64,000 nucleotides of DNA. Origin: Ceratobasidium sp. AG-K (taxonomy: Eukaryota > Basidiomycota > Agaricomycetes > Cantharellales > Ceratobasidiaceae). The position numbers were made by a program, and so were the translations under genes. Each line of letters begins with the position of its first letter. The first letter of the stretch is position 1. The notes beneath the pieces are model-generated. The model was not told where the DNA came from, did not search any database, and saw nothing but the letters and a program-made list of their open reading frames with translations. The stretch covers positions 806,001 through 870,000 of the forward strand of contig JAWNGF010000009.1 of the NCBI GenBank assembly GCA_037039685.1. The letters run 5' to 3'. Shown one piece after another: positions 1-10,700 of this stretch.

Positions 1-348
1 TATACGCTGTCAGTGAACCCAATCGTTATCCTCTTTCGGGTCATAGCGGCTTTAGTCAGCTAAATACACCCTTACTCTGTTATACACTGTCGCTATCACC
101 CCTGCCCAAGGCCGTTGATAACTGATAAGATCAGATAAGGAGTATATAAAGCAAAAGCTTAGCGTCTAGCACCCTTCACATCCAAATCAACATCTCGAGG
201 AAGCCAGATCCTCTCAAGCAAAACTGGAAAGTGGTCGGAGCACCACCCAAGTTAACACTCTCATCCATCAAGAACTACATCAACTTGTCGTTTCCATCAG
301 TACGCACTAAAAAGGAACTAATTAGTAGCTAACTAATTAACCTTAAAA

Positions 349-1160
349 GTGTTCCCCGCATTTTTTAGCCTCTGCGAAGCAGTCTTTAGACTAAAAGACT
401 TTGTACTTGATCTAGACACCAAAGTCGACGAATTAAACAGTCGAATTGAAGTGCTAGAAGAAGATCAAGTTGAACAAGCAGAGGATCTAAGGGTTGAACG
501 TACTCGAAACGACGAAAACTACAATCAACTCGAAGCCGATTATCAATCTCTTCATACAAGGCTCGAGTTTGTCGAAATTAACCTCGACAACACAAACAAG
601 CAACAAGCCGATCAAGATCGTGTCCAAAGCATAAATCTAGCTGACACCAATATCGAAGTCGAGCGCTTACAGGAACAAACCCGTGTGTTGATCGAAAATT
701 GTGACCAACTTATTAAAATCCAAGAAAAACACACTCGAAAGGTCGAAACCCTCATCAACAACAACAAACGACAGTGGCGCACTATCGAAACCCTTAAAGA
801 CAAAATCAAGGGAAGATACTGTCATCTCGCAGCAGAAGTGCGTATTCCTATTGACCAGGATTACCGCCTTCTAAATCACCTTAATTCTATCGCACCCAAT
901 CCTTTTCAGTGGGACCAAGACCTCGACTCACACAGGAACAACACAGGGAACAGCTTAGACTAGAGTCCCTAACACTCTTTATTGAAGACGTTCATCGTAA
1001 CTACATATACGAACAGTACGACAAACTAGGAGTAATCAACGCGTTGTTTCTGGAGGACGAAAATCTTGAACTGATATTTTTGAGGAGTTTGCGCATCATT
1101 AAAGATAGAAGGGTTCGGAGAAGAATTCGTAACATTTTGTACGGCCTTGGATCTCAATAA
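349..1160 (+). pseudogene. Coiled-coil ORF upstream of gag, broken by a frame change
   Basis: Frame 1 is open from 349 to 963 (about 204 codons) and rich in E, D, Q, R, L and N with heptad-like spacing, as in a long coiled coil. A second open stretch at 909-1160 in another frame continues with a basic, leucine-rich tail, so one ORF appears split by an indel between about 905 and 960. No ATG opens frame 1: an in-frame TAA lies at 334-336 and the first usable codon is a GTG. It may be a decayed accessory ORF of the Gypsy element, a captured host fragment, or a spliced exon whose start lies elsewhere. I do not recognise the protein. Confidence 0.45.
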
Positions 1161-1184
1161 ATCTACCTTGTTCCCCGCTCCAAT

Positions 1185-2537
1185 ATGTCGAGAGCCCCAT
1201 CACCTGGTCAAGGGGGATTTACCCAAATTTCGGCAACATCTGGACCCGATGTAGTTGCACAGGCAATCAATGCCTTAATAGACGAAGTGTGAAAAATTAA
1301 CGGTCACATTAATGCCTTAAATGGCATCACCTCTACCCTAGAATTGGGAATCGACAATAACATTGCAGATATTCATGCAATTCAAAACCAAACCGCACAA
1401 ATCGCACCCCTTCACCAATTAATGAATGCGGTATCTCAGTCACTTGCAAACATGGGTGCAACACCCTCTACCACCGCGTCAACAACCACCCCAGGATACA
1501 AACTCAAGATGCATCCCCCAGAAGAATTCTCTGGAGATGTAGATAAATTCGATGAGTTTAAGTCGCAATGTACTCTGTACATAAACCACACATCCCCACA
1601 GGCAACCGCAGAACAAAAAATCACTTATATCATGGGTTATTGCAAGGGGCCTGCCTATGTATGGATGCAACCTGGAATTGATGTGGACACGGCAAGGAGG
1701 GGAGCAACAACTTGGCTACACGACATGGATGAATTCTGGAATGAAATGCAAGCTAGGTTTGGCGATGTTCACAAAATCGACCGATATAGACAATTATACA
1801 AGAAGTTGACCCAGAAGAACTCTGTCCAAGATTATCTACGAGACTTTGTCACTTATTCATCGGTACTCGGGTACACCGATCGAGTACTTCGTGATGATTT
1901 CTATGACGGTCTTAAAGATGAAATCAAGATGGCCATGGTGTCTCAGAACTTTAAACCCCACAAAGCAACAAGGACATTCAACCAAGTTCGCGAAAGAGCC
2001 TTGGAAATTGACTCCACAATGAATGCCATCAATGCACCAAAGAAGTCGCAAAGCCCACAAACCAGTATCTCGAAACAAGCCACTTCCAAGACAACCCCAA
2101 GCACTGCAAACACCTCACTGGGTCAAAGATTCAATGTAAACGATCGAGTCTTTATGTCAAAACCTACAGGGGGGGTGCAATACGGCAAAATCTCAAGCAT
2201 TAACCGAAACGCCAAGGGCCGTCCAGTTCCACAGATTTCCTGGGATGATGGGACAAAAGGAAATGTCCCTTTTGGAGCAATTCAAAGAGACACTCGAACC
2301 AGTAACCTCAACGCTCCTACCATCCAAACACCCAAACCGTCCACTCCCGCTAAGGACCCTAATGCAATGGATCTTGATGGAAAAGGAAAAGGACCAATGG
2401 TTTGCTTCACCTGCGGCGGTAAGGGACACTCAGCAAGAGTCTGTCCCTCCAAAAATACAGCCTCAGGGTTTGAAGCTCAAATTGAAGAAATCTCCTCAGA
2501 CATTGAATCGGGAAAAGACGTCACCGAGGCTTATTAA
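1185..2537 (+). CDS. gag: Gypsy gag (capsid/nucleocapsid) with one in-frame TGA
   Basis: This encodes the structural Gag protein that packages the element RNA. An ATG at 1185 opens the frame, TGA at 1290-1292 interrupts it after 35 codons, and the same frame then runs open to TAA at 2535-2537. The reading after the stop continues in similar style, so 1185 is the likely original start. The central part is a retrotransposon-type capsid domain. A CCHC zinc knuckle (C-x2-C-x4-H-x4-C, starting CFTCGG) lies near 2400-2445. Between them is a basic, S/T/P-rich linker. The stop may be a disabling mutation, a suppressed codon, or bypassed by a downstream start. Confidence 0.85.
2510..2516 (+). promoter_or_regulatory. 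Candidate -1 ribosomal frameshift heptamer G GGA AAA
   Basis: GGGAAAA sits in the gag frame as TCG|GGA|AAA, the X XXY YYZ arrangement of a simultaneous-slippage site. The -1 frame is open from 2507, passes the gag stop at 2535-2537 and runs straight into pol. A slip here would make a Gag-Pol fusion. A downstream pseudoknot or stem was not modelled. Pol also has its own ATG at 2573, so reinitiation is the alternative. Confidence 0.45.
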
Positions 2538-2572
2538 GGAGCCAAGTACTCGGTGATATATTAGCTAGTAAT

Positions 2573-5500
2573 ATGGATGAACTAGAAATCATGTCAATAT
2601 CAAATGAAAACCAATTATACCTTGATTTCACCGCTCATCCACTAGCTACGGCTCCTGGTTCTAAGTCAGTTAACAGATCAAAAAAATTCTCTGGACAAGC
2701 ACTTCTTGACTGCGGTGCAACCTCCTGTTTCATCAACCCTTCCCTAGCAAAAGAAGCAAACCTTCCCCTTTTCAAACACGAAAAACCCAAGACTCTGCGA
2801 GTTATAGATGGACAAGAAGTCTCGTCTGGAAAAGTCACCCACTATACCAAATTTAAACTTGTCATGGGAACACATTCCAGCGAAATAGAATGTCATGTTA
2901 CAAACATTGGAAGACACCCTATCGTACTTGGGATGTCATGGCTCAAGAAACATAACCCACAAATTAATTGGAAAAATAGGACAATTGCATACACAAGCGA
3001 ATTCTGCTCAAAAAACTGCCTAGAAGTCCCATCTACGCTCCAAATTGCAGCAGAAACTACATTACCAGAGGAATACAAAGAGTTCGCAGATGTGTTCGAC
3101 GAATCCAGATTAGAAGAACTTCCACCTCATAGGCCAACTGACATTACGCTCGACCTCCTACCAGAAGCTAAACTAAAGCATGGCCCTATTTACAAAACAT
3201 CCCCAGCTGAAGACAAAGAAATGAAGAAAGTACTAGAAACCCTTATCCGAAGGGGACACATTCAGATTTCTAAGTCTCCTTTGGCTTCCCCGGTTCTGTT
3301 TGTCAAAAAACCCCATCCAGAAGATCCAAACAACCCTGAATTACGCTTTTGCGTTGACTACAGATATGTGAATTCGCTATGCAAATTCAATGCAAGTGGG
3401 ATACCTCTATTGGACCAGTGGTTAAGGGCCCTGGAAGGATTTGTCATTGGCACCACTCTAGACTTGGCACAAGGATTCCATCAAACCCGAATAGCAGCAG
3501 GCCATGAATGGAAAACAGCGTTCAAAACTCAATACGGCATGTACGAATGGAAAGTCATGCCCTTCGGTCTCAAAAACGCTCCATCAAGCTTCCAGTCCCT
3601 GATGAACTCCATATTCAGGGACATTATGGGGGTTTTCGTACTCGTATACATTGATGATATCTTTGTTTTTTCCAAACAAGTTGAAGATCATCCAGGACAC
3701 GTGAAAGAGGTGCTAAAGAGACTAAGGGAACACAAGCTGATTGCGAAATTGAGGAAATGCAGGTTCCACCAAACCAAACTAGACTGGGTAGGATTGGTCA
3801 TTTCCAATAAAGGAATCGAAACGGATCAGGAAAAAGTCACGGCGGCTATGAATTGGAAAGCTCCCAAAAATGTCAAACAAGTTCAAGAATTCCTAGGATT
3901 CGTCAATTTCTATCGAAGATTCATTCAAGACTTTGCCGGCAAAGCCAGACCTCTGTACAACCTACTTAAGAAGGATCAAAAATGGCAGTGGACAAGCAAA
4001 GAACAAGAGGCCATGAACGCACTAAAAGAAGCTCTGAAAGTGGCACCTGTAATGATGCAACCCGATCAGAATAAGGAATTTTTCCTCGAGACAGATGTGT
4101 CGGGATTTGCCACAGGAGCAGTTTTATCTCAGAAGGATGAAGAAGGGAAATTACACCCTGTAGCTTTTCTTTCTAAATCACTAAATCCGGCTGAGCGAAA
4201 CTATGACATTTTCGACAAAGAACTATTGGCAATAATTAGAGCTTTCAAAGAATGGCGGCACTTACTTCAAGGCACAGAAAAAGCCATTCAAGTAATAACA
4301 GATCACAAGAATTTGGAATACTTCACATCATCCAAACAATTGAATCAACGCCAAATCCGCTGGATGAATTTCTTGGTAGACTTCAACTTTCAAATCTTGT
4401 ACAGGCCAGGAAGCCAAAACAAAAAAGCAGATATTCTGTCGAGGCGATACGACCTAGAACCTTTGGGGGGGGTAGAGAACCAAGTTCTCCTCAAACCAGA
4501 CATTTTCATTTCGGCCATTACCCCTGACCAGGAGATTAACGATCTAATCAGACAAGCAATCCTTGAAGATTCCAGATTAGAAGAAGCCCACAATAAGCTG
4601 AGAAACGGAGAAAAAGTCAAAGATTGGGAATACAGAGAAGGACTCCTAATGTTCAAAGGGAAGATCTTTGTCCCCAAGGATGAAACCATCAGAAACCTGA
4701 TATTGGAATCGTGCCATGACAATATTACAGCTGGGCATCCTGGACAAGCAAGAACATTAGAATTGGTCTCAAGAACTTACTACTGGCCAACTATGAAGAA
4801 ATTTGTCAACTCCTATGTGTCACACTGCGAAATATGCATTCGAATCAAACCATCGAACCAACTCCCCACAGGACTACTGCGTCCTTTACATATCCCTGAA
4901 AGACCCTGGGAAGAGATTTCCTATGACATGATTGTAGGGCTCCCAGAATCAGAAGGATATGACGCAATCTTGACAGTGGTAGATCGGTTCTCCAAAATGG
5001 CACACTATCTCCCTTGCAAATCAACGGCCACAGCAGTAGACATAGCCAATATCTTCATTGCAAACATTTGGAAACTTCACGGCACCCCAAAAGCAACAGT
5101 CTCGGATAGAGGATCCACTTTCAACTCAAAGTTCATTAGGCATCTGTACAAACGGTTGGACGTAAAACCTACCTTCAGCACAGCCTACCATCCAAGGACA
5201 GACGGACAGTCAGAACGAGCAAACCAAGTGGTTGAAATCTTTATCAGGGCTTTTGTCAACCATAGGCAAAATGACTGGGTAGCCCTGCTCCCTATGGCAG
5301 AATTCGCTTACAATAATGGAATCCAAGCATCCACTGGCAAAACCCCTTTCCAAATCTGCCAAGGTTTCAACCCTAGAATGAACATCGGGGAAGAATCAGA
5401 TTATACTGTTCCTGAAGCTGATGCCCATGCGGAGTTCCTATTGAAAGGATACGACGAAGTCAAAGCTGCCCTCATCCTAGCAAATCAGTCCTACAAACAT

Positions 5501-5971
5501 TACTTTGATAAAGGAGCCAAAGAACCAGAAGAGATAAACCCTGGAGATAAAGTCTGGCTTAATCATCAAAACATATCCACAGACAGACCTTCAGTAAAAC
5601 TCTCTCACAAAGTTTTAGGCCCTTACAAAGTACTGGAAAAAGTAGGGACTCACGCCTTTAAACTGGAGTTACCAAAATCAATGAAAGTTCATCCTGTCTT
5701 CCACGTCATGCTGCTGAGGAAATTCCACTCTGATCCCCACGGCCGCGAACCCGTTCAACCACCCCCTATTGTCACACAAGATGGAGAAGAAGAATGGGAG
5801 GTTGAAGAGATCCTTAATTCCAAGAAAATCCGCCACCAGCTCCACTATTACGTTAAGTGGAAAGGGTACTCTCATGCAGACAACTCTTGGCAGTCAAAGG
5901 AAGATCTCAAGAACGCTCCTGAACTAGTTGATAAATTTCACAAACTCCATCCCACCGCGCCAGGCCCTTAG
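2573..5971 (+). CDS. pol: Gypsy Pol polyprotein: PR-RT-RNase H-IN-chromodomain
   Basis: A 1,132-codon open frame encodes the replication and integration enzymes. An aspartic protease D-C-G-A motif is at about residue 46. RT carries the YIDDI catalytic box near residue 358. RNase H begins at about residue 500 (LETDVSG). The integrase has an HHCC zinc-binding region near residues 710-755, then the D,D,E core (SYDMIVGLP, VSDRGSTF, DGQSERANQ) and a GPY/F-like segment. The last 60 or so residues form a chromodomain (EVEEILN, YVKWKGY, NSWQ), which in chromoviruses targets integration to modified histones. No inactivating lesion is visible. Translation probably uses either the -1 slip at 2510-2516 or the ATG at 2573. 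Confidence 0.95.
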   Translation: MDELEIMSISNENQLYLDFTAHPLATAPGSKSVNRSKKFSGQALLDCGATSCFINPSLAKEANLPLFKHEKPKTLRVIDGQEVSSGKVTHYTKFKLVMGTHSSEIECHVTNIGRHPIVLGMSWLKKHNPQINWKNRTIAYTSEFCSKNCLEVPSTLQIAAETTLPEEYKEFADVFDESRLEELPPHRPTDITLDLLPEAKLKHGPIYKTSPAEDKEMKKVLETLIRRGHIQISKSPLASPVLFVKKPHPEDPNNPELRFCVDYRYVNSLCKFNASGIPLLDQWLRALEGFVIGTTLDLAQGFHQTRIAAGHEWKTAFKTQYGMYEWKVMPFGLKNAPSSFQSLMNSIFRDIMGVFVLVYIDDIFVFSKQVEDHPGHVKEVLKRLREHKLIAKLRKCRFHQTKLDWVGLVISNKGIETDQEKVTAAMNWKAPKNVKQVQEFLGFVNFYRRFIQDFAGKARPLYNLLKKDQKWQWTSKEQEAMNALKEALKVAPVMMQPDQNKEFFLETDVSGFATGAVLSQKDEEGKLHPVAFLSKSLNPAERNYDIFDKELLAIIRAFKEWRHLLQGTEKAIQVITDHKNLEYFTSSKQLNQRQIRWMNFLVDFNFQILYRPGSQNKKADILSRRYDLEPLGGVENQVLLKPDIFISAITPDQEINDLIRQAILEDSRLEEAHNKLRNGEKVKDWEYREGLLMFKGKIFVPKDETIRNLILESCHDNITAGHPGQARTLELVSRTYYWPTMKKFVNSYVSHCEICIRIKPSNQLPTGLLRPLHIPERPWEEISYDMIVGLPESEGYDAILTVVDRFSKMAHYLPCKSTATAVDIANIFIANIWKLHGTPKATVSDRGSTFNSKFIRHLYKRLDVKPTFSTAYHPRTDGQSERANQVVEIFIRAFVNHRQNDWVALLPMAEFAYNNGIQASTGKTPFQICQGFNPRMNIGEESDYTVPEADAHAEFLLKGYDEVKAALILANQSYKHYFDKGAKEPEEINPGDKVWLNHQNISTDRPSVKLSHKVLGPYKVLEKVGTHAFKLELPKSMKVHPVFHVMLLRKFHSDPHGREPVQPPPIVTQDGEEEWEVEEILNSKKIRHQLHYYVKWKGYSHADNSWQSKEDLKNAPELVDKFHKLHPTAPGP

Positions 5972-5981
5972 GAGGGGGTAA
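5970..5981 (+). other. Polypurine tract
   Basis: A purine-rich run (AGGAGGGGGTAA) directly precedes the LTR start TGTCATG. This is where a plus-strand primer tract belongs in an LTR retrotransposon. Confidence 0.7.
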
Positions 5982-6418
5982 TGTCATGAGCTGACTAAGC
6001 TCAGACATTTAATTCTGATTTTATATCTTTTTTTCCGAACACTTTCCTTTTTTGGTACAAGTGTCCTCTGGCGCTTAAATTGTATCATGTGACGTATTTG
6101 TCTTTTCATTTGATATTAGTGATGCTTCCAGAACTTCCAGAATGTCGAGTCATATCTCTTATCTCGCTTATCATCGGTTGTACTCGGCTTTCCCACACTG
6201 ATAAATGATGACGTGGCACTGATCCCTCATGTATATAAACCCAGAGGTCAAGCCGGTTAATGACAAGGCTTGACCTCTTCTCCACTAGGACTTGCCAATT
6301 AAATCCTCTTACTCATCACCACTCCTTGGGTTCAAAGACTTGTCTAAGTCGAACCCCTTAACCTTTTACATACCTAATTGACCCAAGTCGGGACAAGAAG
6401 ATACCCCTCCACATGACA
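5982..6418 (+). repeat. 3' LTR of the Gypsy element (437 bp)
   Basis: The LTR starts TGTCATG directly after the polypurine tract and ends CATGACA, a 7-bp terminal inverted repeat of the TG...CA type. It contains a TATATAAA box at about 6232-6239, the likely core promoter. The chromodomain ORF ends 11 bp before it. The partner 5' LTR is not in the window, so age from LTR divergence cannot be judged here. Confidence 0.85.
6232..6239 (+). promoter_or_regulatory. TATA box inside the 3' LTR
   Basis: TATATAAA lies about 180 bp before the LTR end, a usual place for the U3 promoter. In this right-hand copy it could drive transcription into the adjoining LINE. Confidence 0.45.
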
Positions 6419-6444
6419 CTCAAGAACAGACCTGGCACAACATC

Positions 6445-7701
6445 ATGAGGGAGGACCAACCTGCGGCCGCCGACCCCTGTGCACCGGTCTTGTTGAACGT
6501 TGCGCAGCCACAAACGACCGACCCAACAATGCAAACCATCCTAGCAATGTTGTGTGAACAGAGCACCGTGATTAATTGTATTAACATGCGCATTACTGAT
6601 CTCGAAACTGGCAGACCCAACGGCTTCACCAGTAGACCCCAAGACAACACTCATAAAACTCAGGGAACCACCCAAGCAGGCAACAACACAAGCCGGGCTG
6701 CTTCTTCCAGCTCGTATGCCGGGAAGGCTCGGGCCAACTCTGCGCCCAACCAACCCGAAGGGCAGGCGAATCCAAAACCACAAGGCATCCAAGGCAAACC
6801 TAACGGCACGACCCCCAAGCACACACCACTCCGCATTAACAAAGAAGCACAATTTGTTATGTGCATCCAAGGTGGGATGCCAGTCAGCGAGCAACTTCCC
6901 CCCGAGGAGATTGGCAACCGGCTGCGTAGCCTATTTGCCCATCACTCCGGGGTGGAGAACATCCGGGTACTCGAGGCAAAGTGGACGGCCTTGGGCAATC
7001 TGGTCCTCCTCTTCCCTCCCGCCACCGACCTTTGGGCAATCCACAACCTAGGCGATAACATCAAAACCGTTCTCAAACTCCCAGCCCTGGCCACATTCCA
7101 CCAAGACGTAGCGTGGTCCAAAGTTATGCTAGCTAACATGACCACAGGAATTCGGTTCATGAATGCCACCCCATATGACGAGGCCACTCTCCTCAAGGAG
7201 ATCCGTACCAATGATTTCATCAAATCCCTGACAATTACCCAGAACCCCCGATGGGTCTTGAAACCAGAAACCATCACCAAACCCAAATCCTCGGTCTCTT
7301 TCTCGTTTGAAGACCCAGATGGATCAAAACTCCAACAACTCCTCAAAATGCAACTGCATTTCTTTGCAGGTCGCGTAACGCCAAAACAATGGAACGACAA
7401 GCCGTTGCTCAAGGTGTGTAATCGATGCGCATCGTATGACCACCCCCAAGAGTCCTGCAAGAGGCAATACACCTGCCACCACTGCGCTGGGAAGCACAGC
7501 ACCAAAATGCATCGTGAGAAATGCGACCCCTGCCGAGCCAATGCAATCCCCGTTGACCAGCCATGCCCGCACCCGACGAAATGTAGAACATGCCAGGGGG
7601 CCCACAAATTCAACGACCCCGCTTGCCCCTCCCACGCTCAATACCGCGTACCCATCACGAACATCCTCTTCAACAATATCGACCCAACCGTTCAATCATG
7701 A
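6445..7701 (+). CDS. LINE ORF1: gag-like nucleic-acid-binding protein
   Basis: This 418-residue protein probably coats the LINE RNA. The N-terminal third is Q/N/T/P-rich and looks disordered. The middle is a folded region with no motif I can name. The C-terminal 90 residues hold a cluster of CCHC-type zinc knuckles: one C-x2-C-x4-H-x4-C (CNRCASYDHPQESC) and two further Cys/His groups (CHHCAGKH..., CRTCQGAHK...). Such knuckles are typical of ORF1 in the I/Jockey/Tad groups. The ATG at 6445 is the first in frame after the LTR. Its TGA overlaps the ORF2 ATG. Confidence 0.85.
   Translation: MREDQPAAADPCAPVLLNVAQPQTTDPTMQTILAMLCEQSTVINCINMRITDLETGRPNGFTSRPQDNTHKTQGTTQAGNNTSRAASSSSYAGKARANSAPNQPEGQANPKPQGIQGKPNGTTPKHTPLRINKEAQFVMCIQGGMPVSEQLPPEEIGNRLRSLFAHHSGVENIRVLEAKWTALGNLVLLFPPATDLWAIHNLGDNIKTVLKLPALATFHQDVAWSKVMLANMTTGIRFMNATPYDEATLLKEIRTNDFIKSLTITQNPRWVLKPETITKPKSSVSFSFEDPDGSKLQQLLKMQLHFFAGRVTPKQWNDKPLLKVCNRCASYDHPQESCKRQYTCHHCAGKHSTKMHREKCDPCRANAIPVDQPCPHPTKCRTCQGAHKFNDPACPSHAQYRVPITNILFNNIDPTVQS
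7698..7701 (+). other. ATGA stop/start overlap coupling ORF1 and ORF2
   Basis: The ORF1 stop TGA (7699-7701) overlaps the ORF2 ATG (7698-7700). Some LINEs make ORF2 by termination-reinitiation at this kind of junction; that it happens here is inferred from arrangement alone. Confidence 0.6.
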
Positions 7702-10700
7702 ATAACGAACCCATACATGTGCTGCAACTCAACGTTGCGGGGTCCTCACACCGCATACACGCCCTCCTCACGGCTCCCACGTACAATAATTTCGACATAA
7801 TGCTAATACAAGACCCATGGTGGGGTCCAATCGGCCACGCTAAGTCTATCTCTGACTCTGACTCTCCTATCTATGGCACCACCACCTCATGCGCATGGCA
7901 CTGCCTTCTTCCCTCGGATATCGGGCCTACTTGCCCCCCTGGGGTCTCTATTTATTATTGCAAAGGGGTCTCAGGCCTCATGGCTACACTGGCTGCTGAC
8001 ATTCCTCTCTCCAGAGACAACCTTGCCGTCGACTTCCAGCTCCACGGCAACAAAATCCGCATTCACAATGTCTACCTCCACGGCGAGCAGTTTAACCGAA
8101 CGCTCACCAATATCATTGAGCATCCTCATGACATGGACACTCCCTCTGTCATTGCTGGCGACTTCAACCTCCATCACCAATTATGGCAGCTCGGGGACTC
8201 GCCCCCACCGTCGCAGTCTGCCGAATCTACTGATCTCGCCGAGTGGATCCTTGCGAATGACCTCGACATCCTTAACCACCTAAATGTGCCCACCCGTAGA
8301 GGCAAGCGCAACCAACGCGACTTGATCATCGACCTCACTATTATCAATACGCAAGCTCGCGAACTGGGACTCATCGATGACTGGGAGTGCTCGCCCAATC
8401 ATGCCATGGGATCCGACCATAACTGCATAACATGGTCGATCCAACCATTATGCGGTCCACAGTACTCACCCCGCGCACCAACTTTCAGGTACTGCATAGA
8501 CACTGAACGACACGATGACTGGGTCGCTGAACTGGCACTACAAGTCGAACACAACCCCCTCCCCGTACACTATCAACATACTCAAGATCTCGAATGCGGG
8601 GCTCGATTGATCCTCCAAGCTATGCAGGACGCGACTCGGAAAGTCATGAAGCGGATCAAGGTCAATACCAAAGCCCCACGGGCCAAGTGGTGGAACGAGG
8701 AGTGCGATATGGCGGTTGGAAACATCAACCGATGCACCGATGGAGGGGCCCCCCTTGAACAAGCCCGAGGTCAACTCCGTTCTGCCATCCGCCGAGCCAA
8801 ACGCGACCACTTCAACGAACTCCTCCAAGAGGTCACCATCGATAACCTCTTTGAGAAGACAAACTGGTACAAGGGCAAGCGAAACTCAAAGGTGCCACCA
8901 CTTACGGTCAACGGAGAAGTACTCGTGGATCCACAGGCACAGGCCAGAGCGTTCAAGGAGGCCTTCTTCCCATCCAACCCACCCGAAGTCGATTCCACAG
9001 ATCCTCTGGGCATACCACTCCAGCCCAGAAGAAACCACCACCCGATCACCCGACACGAGGTCCAGACCGCATTAGATAAGTCGTCCAACACCTCAGCTCC
9101 TGGCGCTTTCGGCACCAACTATTGCCTACTCAAATGGGCTTTTCAGGTACTGCCGGACCAAATTGTACAACTGTACAACGGATGCCTGGAGCTTGGATAT
9201 CACCCGACCTGCCTCCGCAACGCTGTTGTACAAGTCATACCCAAACCTAACAAGAGCGATATGTCTAACCCACGCTCTTACTGCCCCATCTCCCTTCTAG
9301 AGACGCTCTCCAAATGCCTGGAGAAGGTCGTGACAACTCGACTACTCCATGAGGTCGGGAAGTTCAACCTAATCCCATTCACCCAATTTGGCGGCCGGGA
9401 CAACTCCTCCTGCGTTGACGCTGGACTCACCCTCGCACACGACGTCCAATCAGCCTGGTCACATGGACAACAAGCCTCGCTACTCACCATGGACATCTCG
9501 GGATACTTCAACAATGTCAACCACGATTGTCTCATATTCACTCTCCGTCGTCTTGGCTTCGCCGACACCATCTGTGGCTGGCTCGGATCCTATCTCCAGA
9601 ATCGCTCCATCCAGATTAGAATCGACGATCTCCTATGCAATCCGGTCTTGCTTCAGCCTGTAGGGATTCCACAAGGGTCTCCGCTCTCTCCCGTTCTCTC
9701 TTCGCTCTACTCGCTCCCAATCCTCTACCTCTTTCGCCATGAGCCCGAGATCTCAGTCCGAGCATACGTTGACGACTTCACTATCATGGTTACTGGCCGG
9801 TCCTTCAACTCTAATCGGGACGAACTCGAGGAAGCCGCCCAGACAGCCAACTCCACCCTCAGGAAGCTTGGCCTTGAATTCGAACTCGAGAAGAGCGAAC
9901 TCATCCACTTTGCCTGCTCAAACCGCGACCTGACGCAGAACCCGAACGTTGTCCTAGAGAAACCCAACGGCGGCGCGCATACCGTCAGAGCTGCCGACTC
10001 TATTCGATGGCTGGGGTTCTTCCTCGACCGTCGGCTGAACTTCAAGGACCACGTACGCAAGATGGCCATCAAAGGACTGTCCGTCATTGCCGGCCTCAAG
10101 ATGCTCGCCAATACGGTCCGTGGGCTCTCAGTCTACCACGCCCGCATCCTCTTCAAAACCTGCGTCGTCCCCATCCTCACATACGGGTCTTCAATATGGT
10201 TCCGGTCCAGGAACTACAAGTCGCTCATTGCACCCATTGTGAAAACCCAGAACGTCGGACTCCGGTGGCTCCTTGGAGCATTCCGCACGTCGCCAGTCCC
10301 CGCTATGGAACATGCAGCGTCGATTGCACCCATGCACATCACACTCCAAAAGCTCATCGAACGCGCCTCTGCCCGCCTCCGCCGCTTACCCATCAAATCA
10401 GAAATTGCCCGTCGCCTCCCAGTGACGTGGGACTCGCACGACCAAGCTGCGCCCCAGCCTGACACCTCCCGCACCTCTCAAACTACCTCCATATATGCGA
10501 TTGCATCCCTGTCCCACCCCGACATCGAGTACATCGACCCATACCTGGCCAGCCCGTGGGAGTCGCCTGACGATTTCGGACGGAGACTCAAAATCATATG
10601 CCCCACCTCAGAGGATAGCCGCAGCGAACGCGACCATGCAGTGGAAACCGCCATAGGCATGATCGCAGCGGAGTCTGCATCCAGCCGTATGATGGTATTC

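Larger units (their letters stand above)
1..6418 (+). mobile_element. Ty3/Gypsy chromovirus LTR retrotransposon, left end outside window
   Basis: The order gag, protease, reverse transcriptase, RNase H, integrase, chromodomain, 3' LTR is that of a Ty3/Gypsy chromovirus. Only the right LTR is seen. Nothing in bases 1-340 resembles the 3' LTR, so the 5' LTR and primer binding site are presumed to lie left of base 1, or the 5' end is rearranged. Pol is open over 1,132 codons. Gag carries one in-frame stop, and an extra coiled-coil ORF lies upstream of gag. The 3' LTR ends in the short inverted repeat CATGACA, matching its TGTCATG start. The element directly abuts a LINE, so the two are nested or inserted side by side. 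The left boundary is unknown. Confidence 0.9.

Noticed and set aside
1..340. 5' LTR of the Gypsy element
   Set aside because: No stretch here resembles the 437-bp 3' LTR and no TG...CA boundary or primer site was found.
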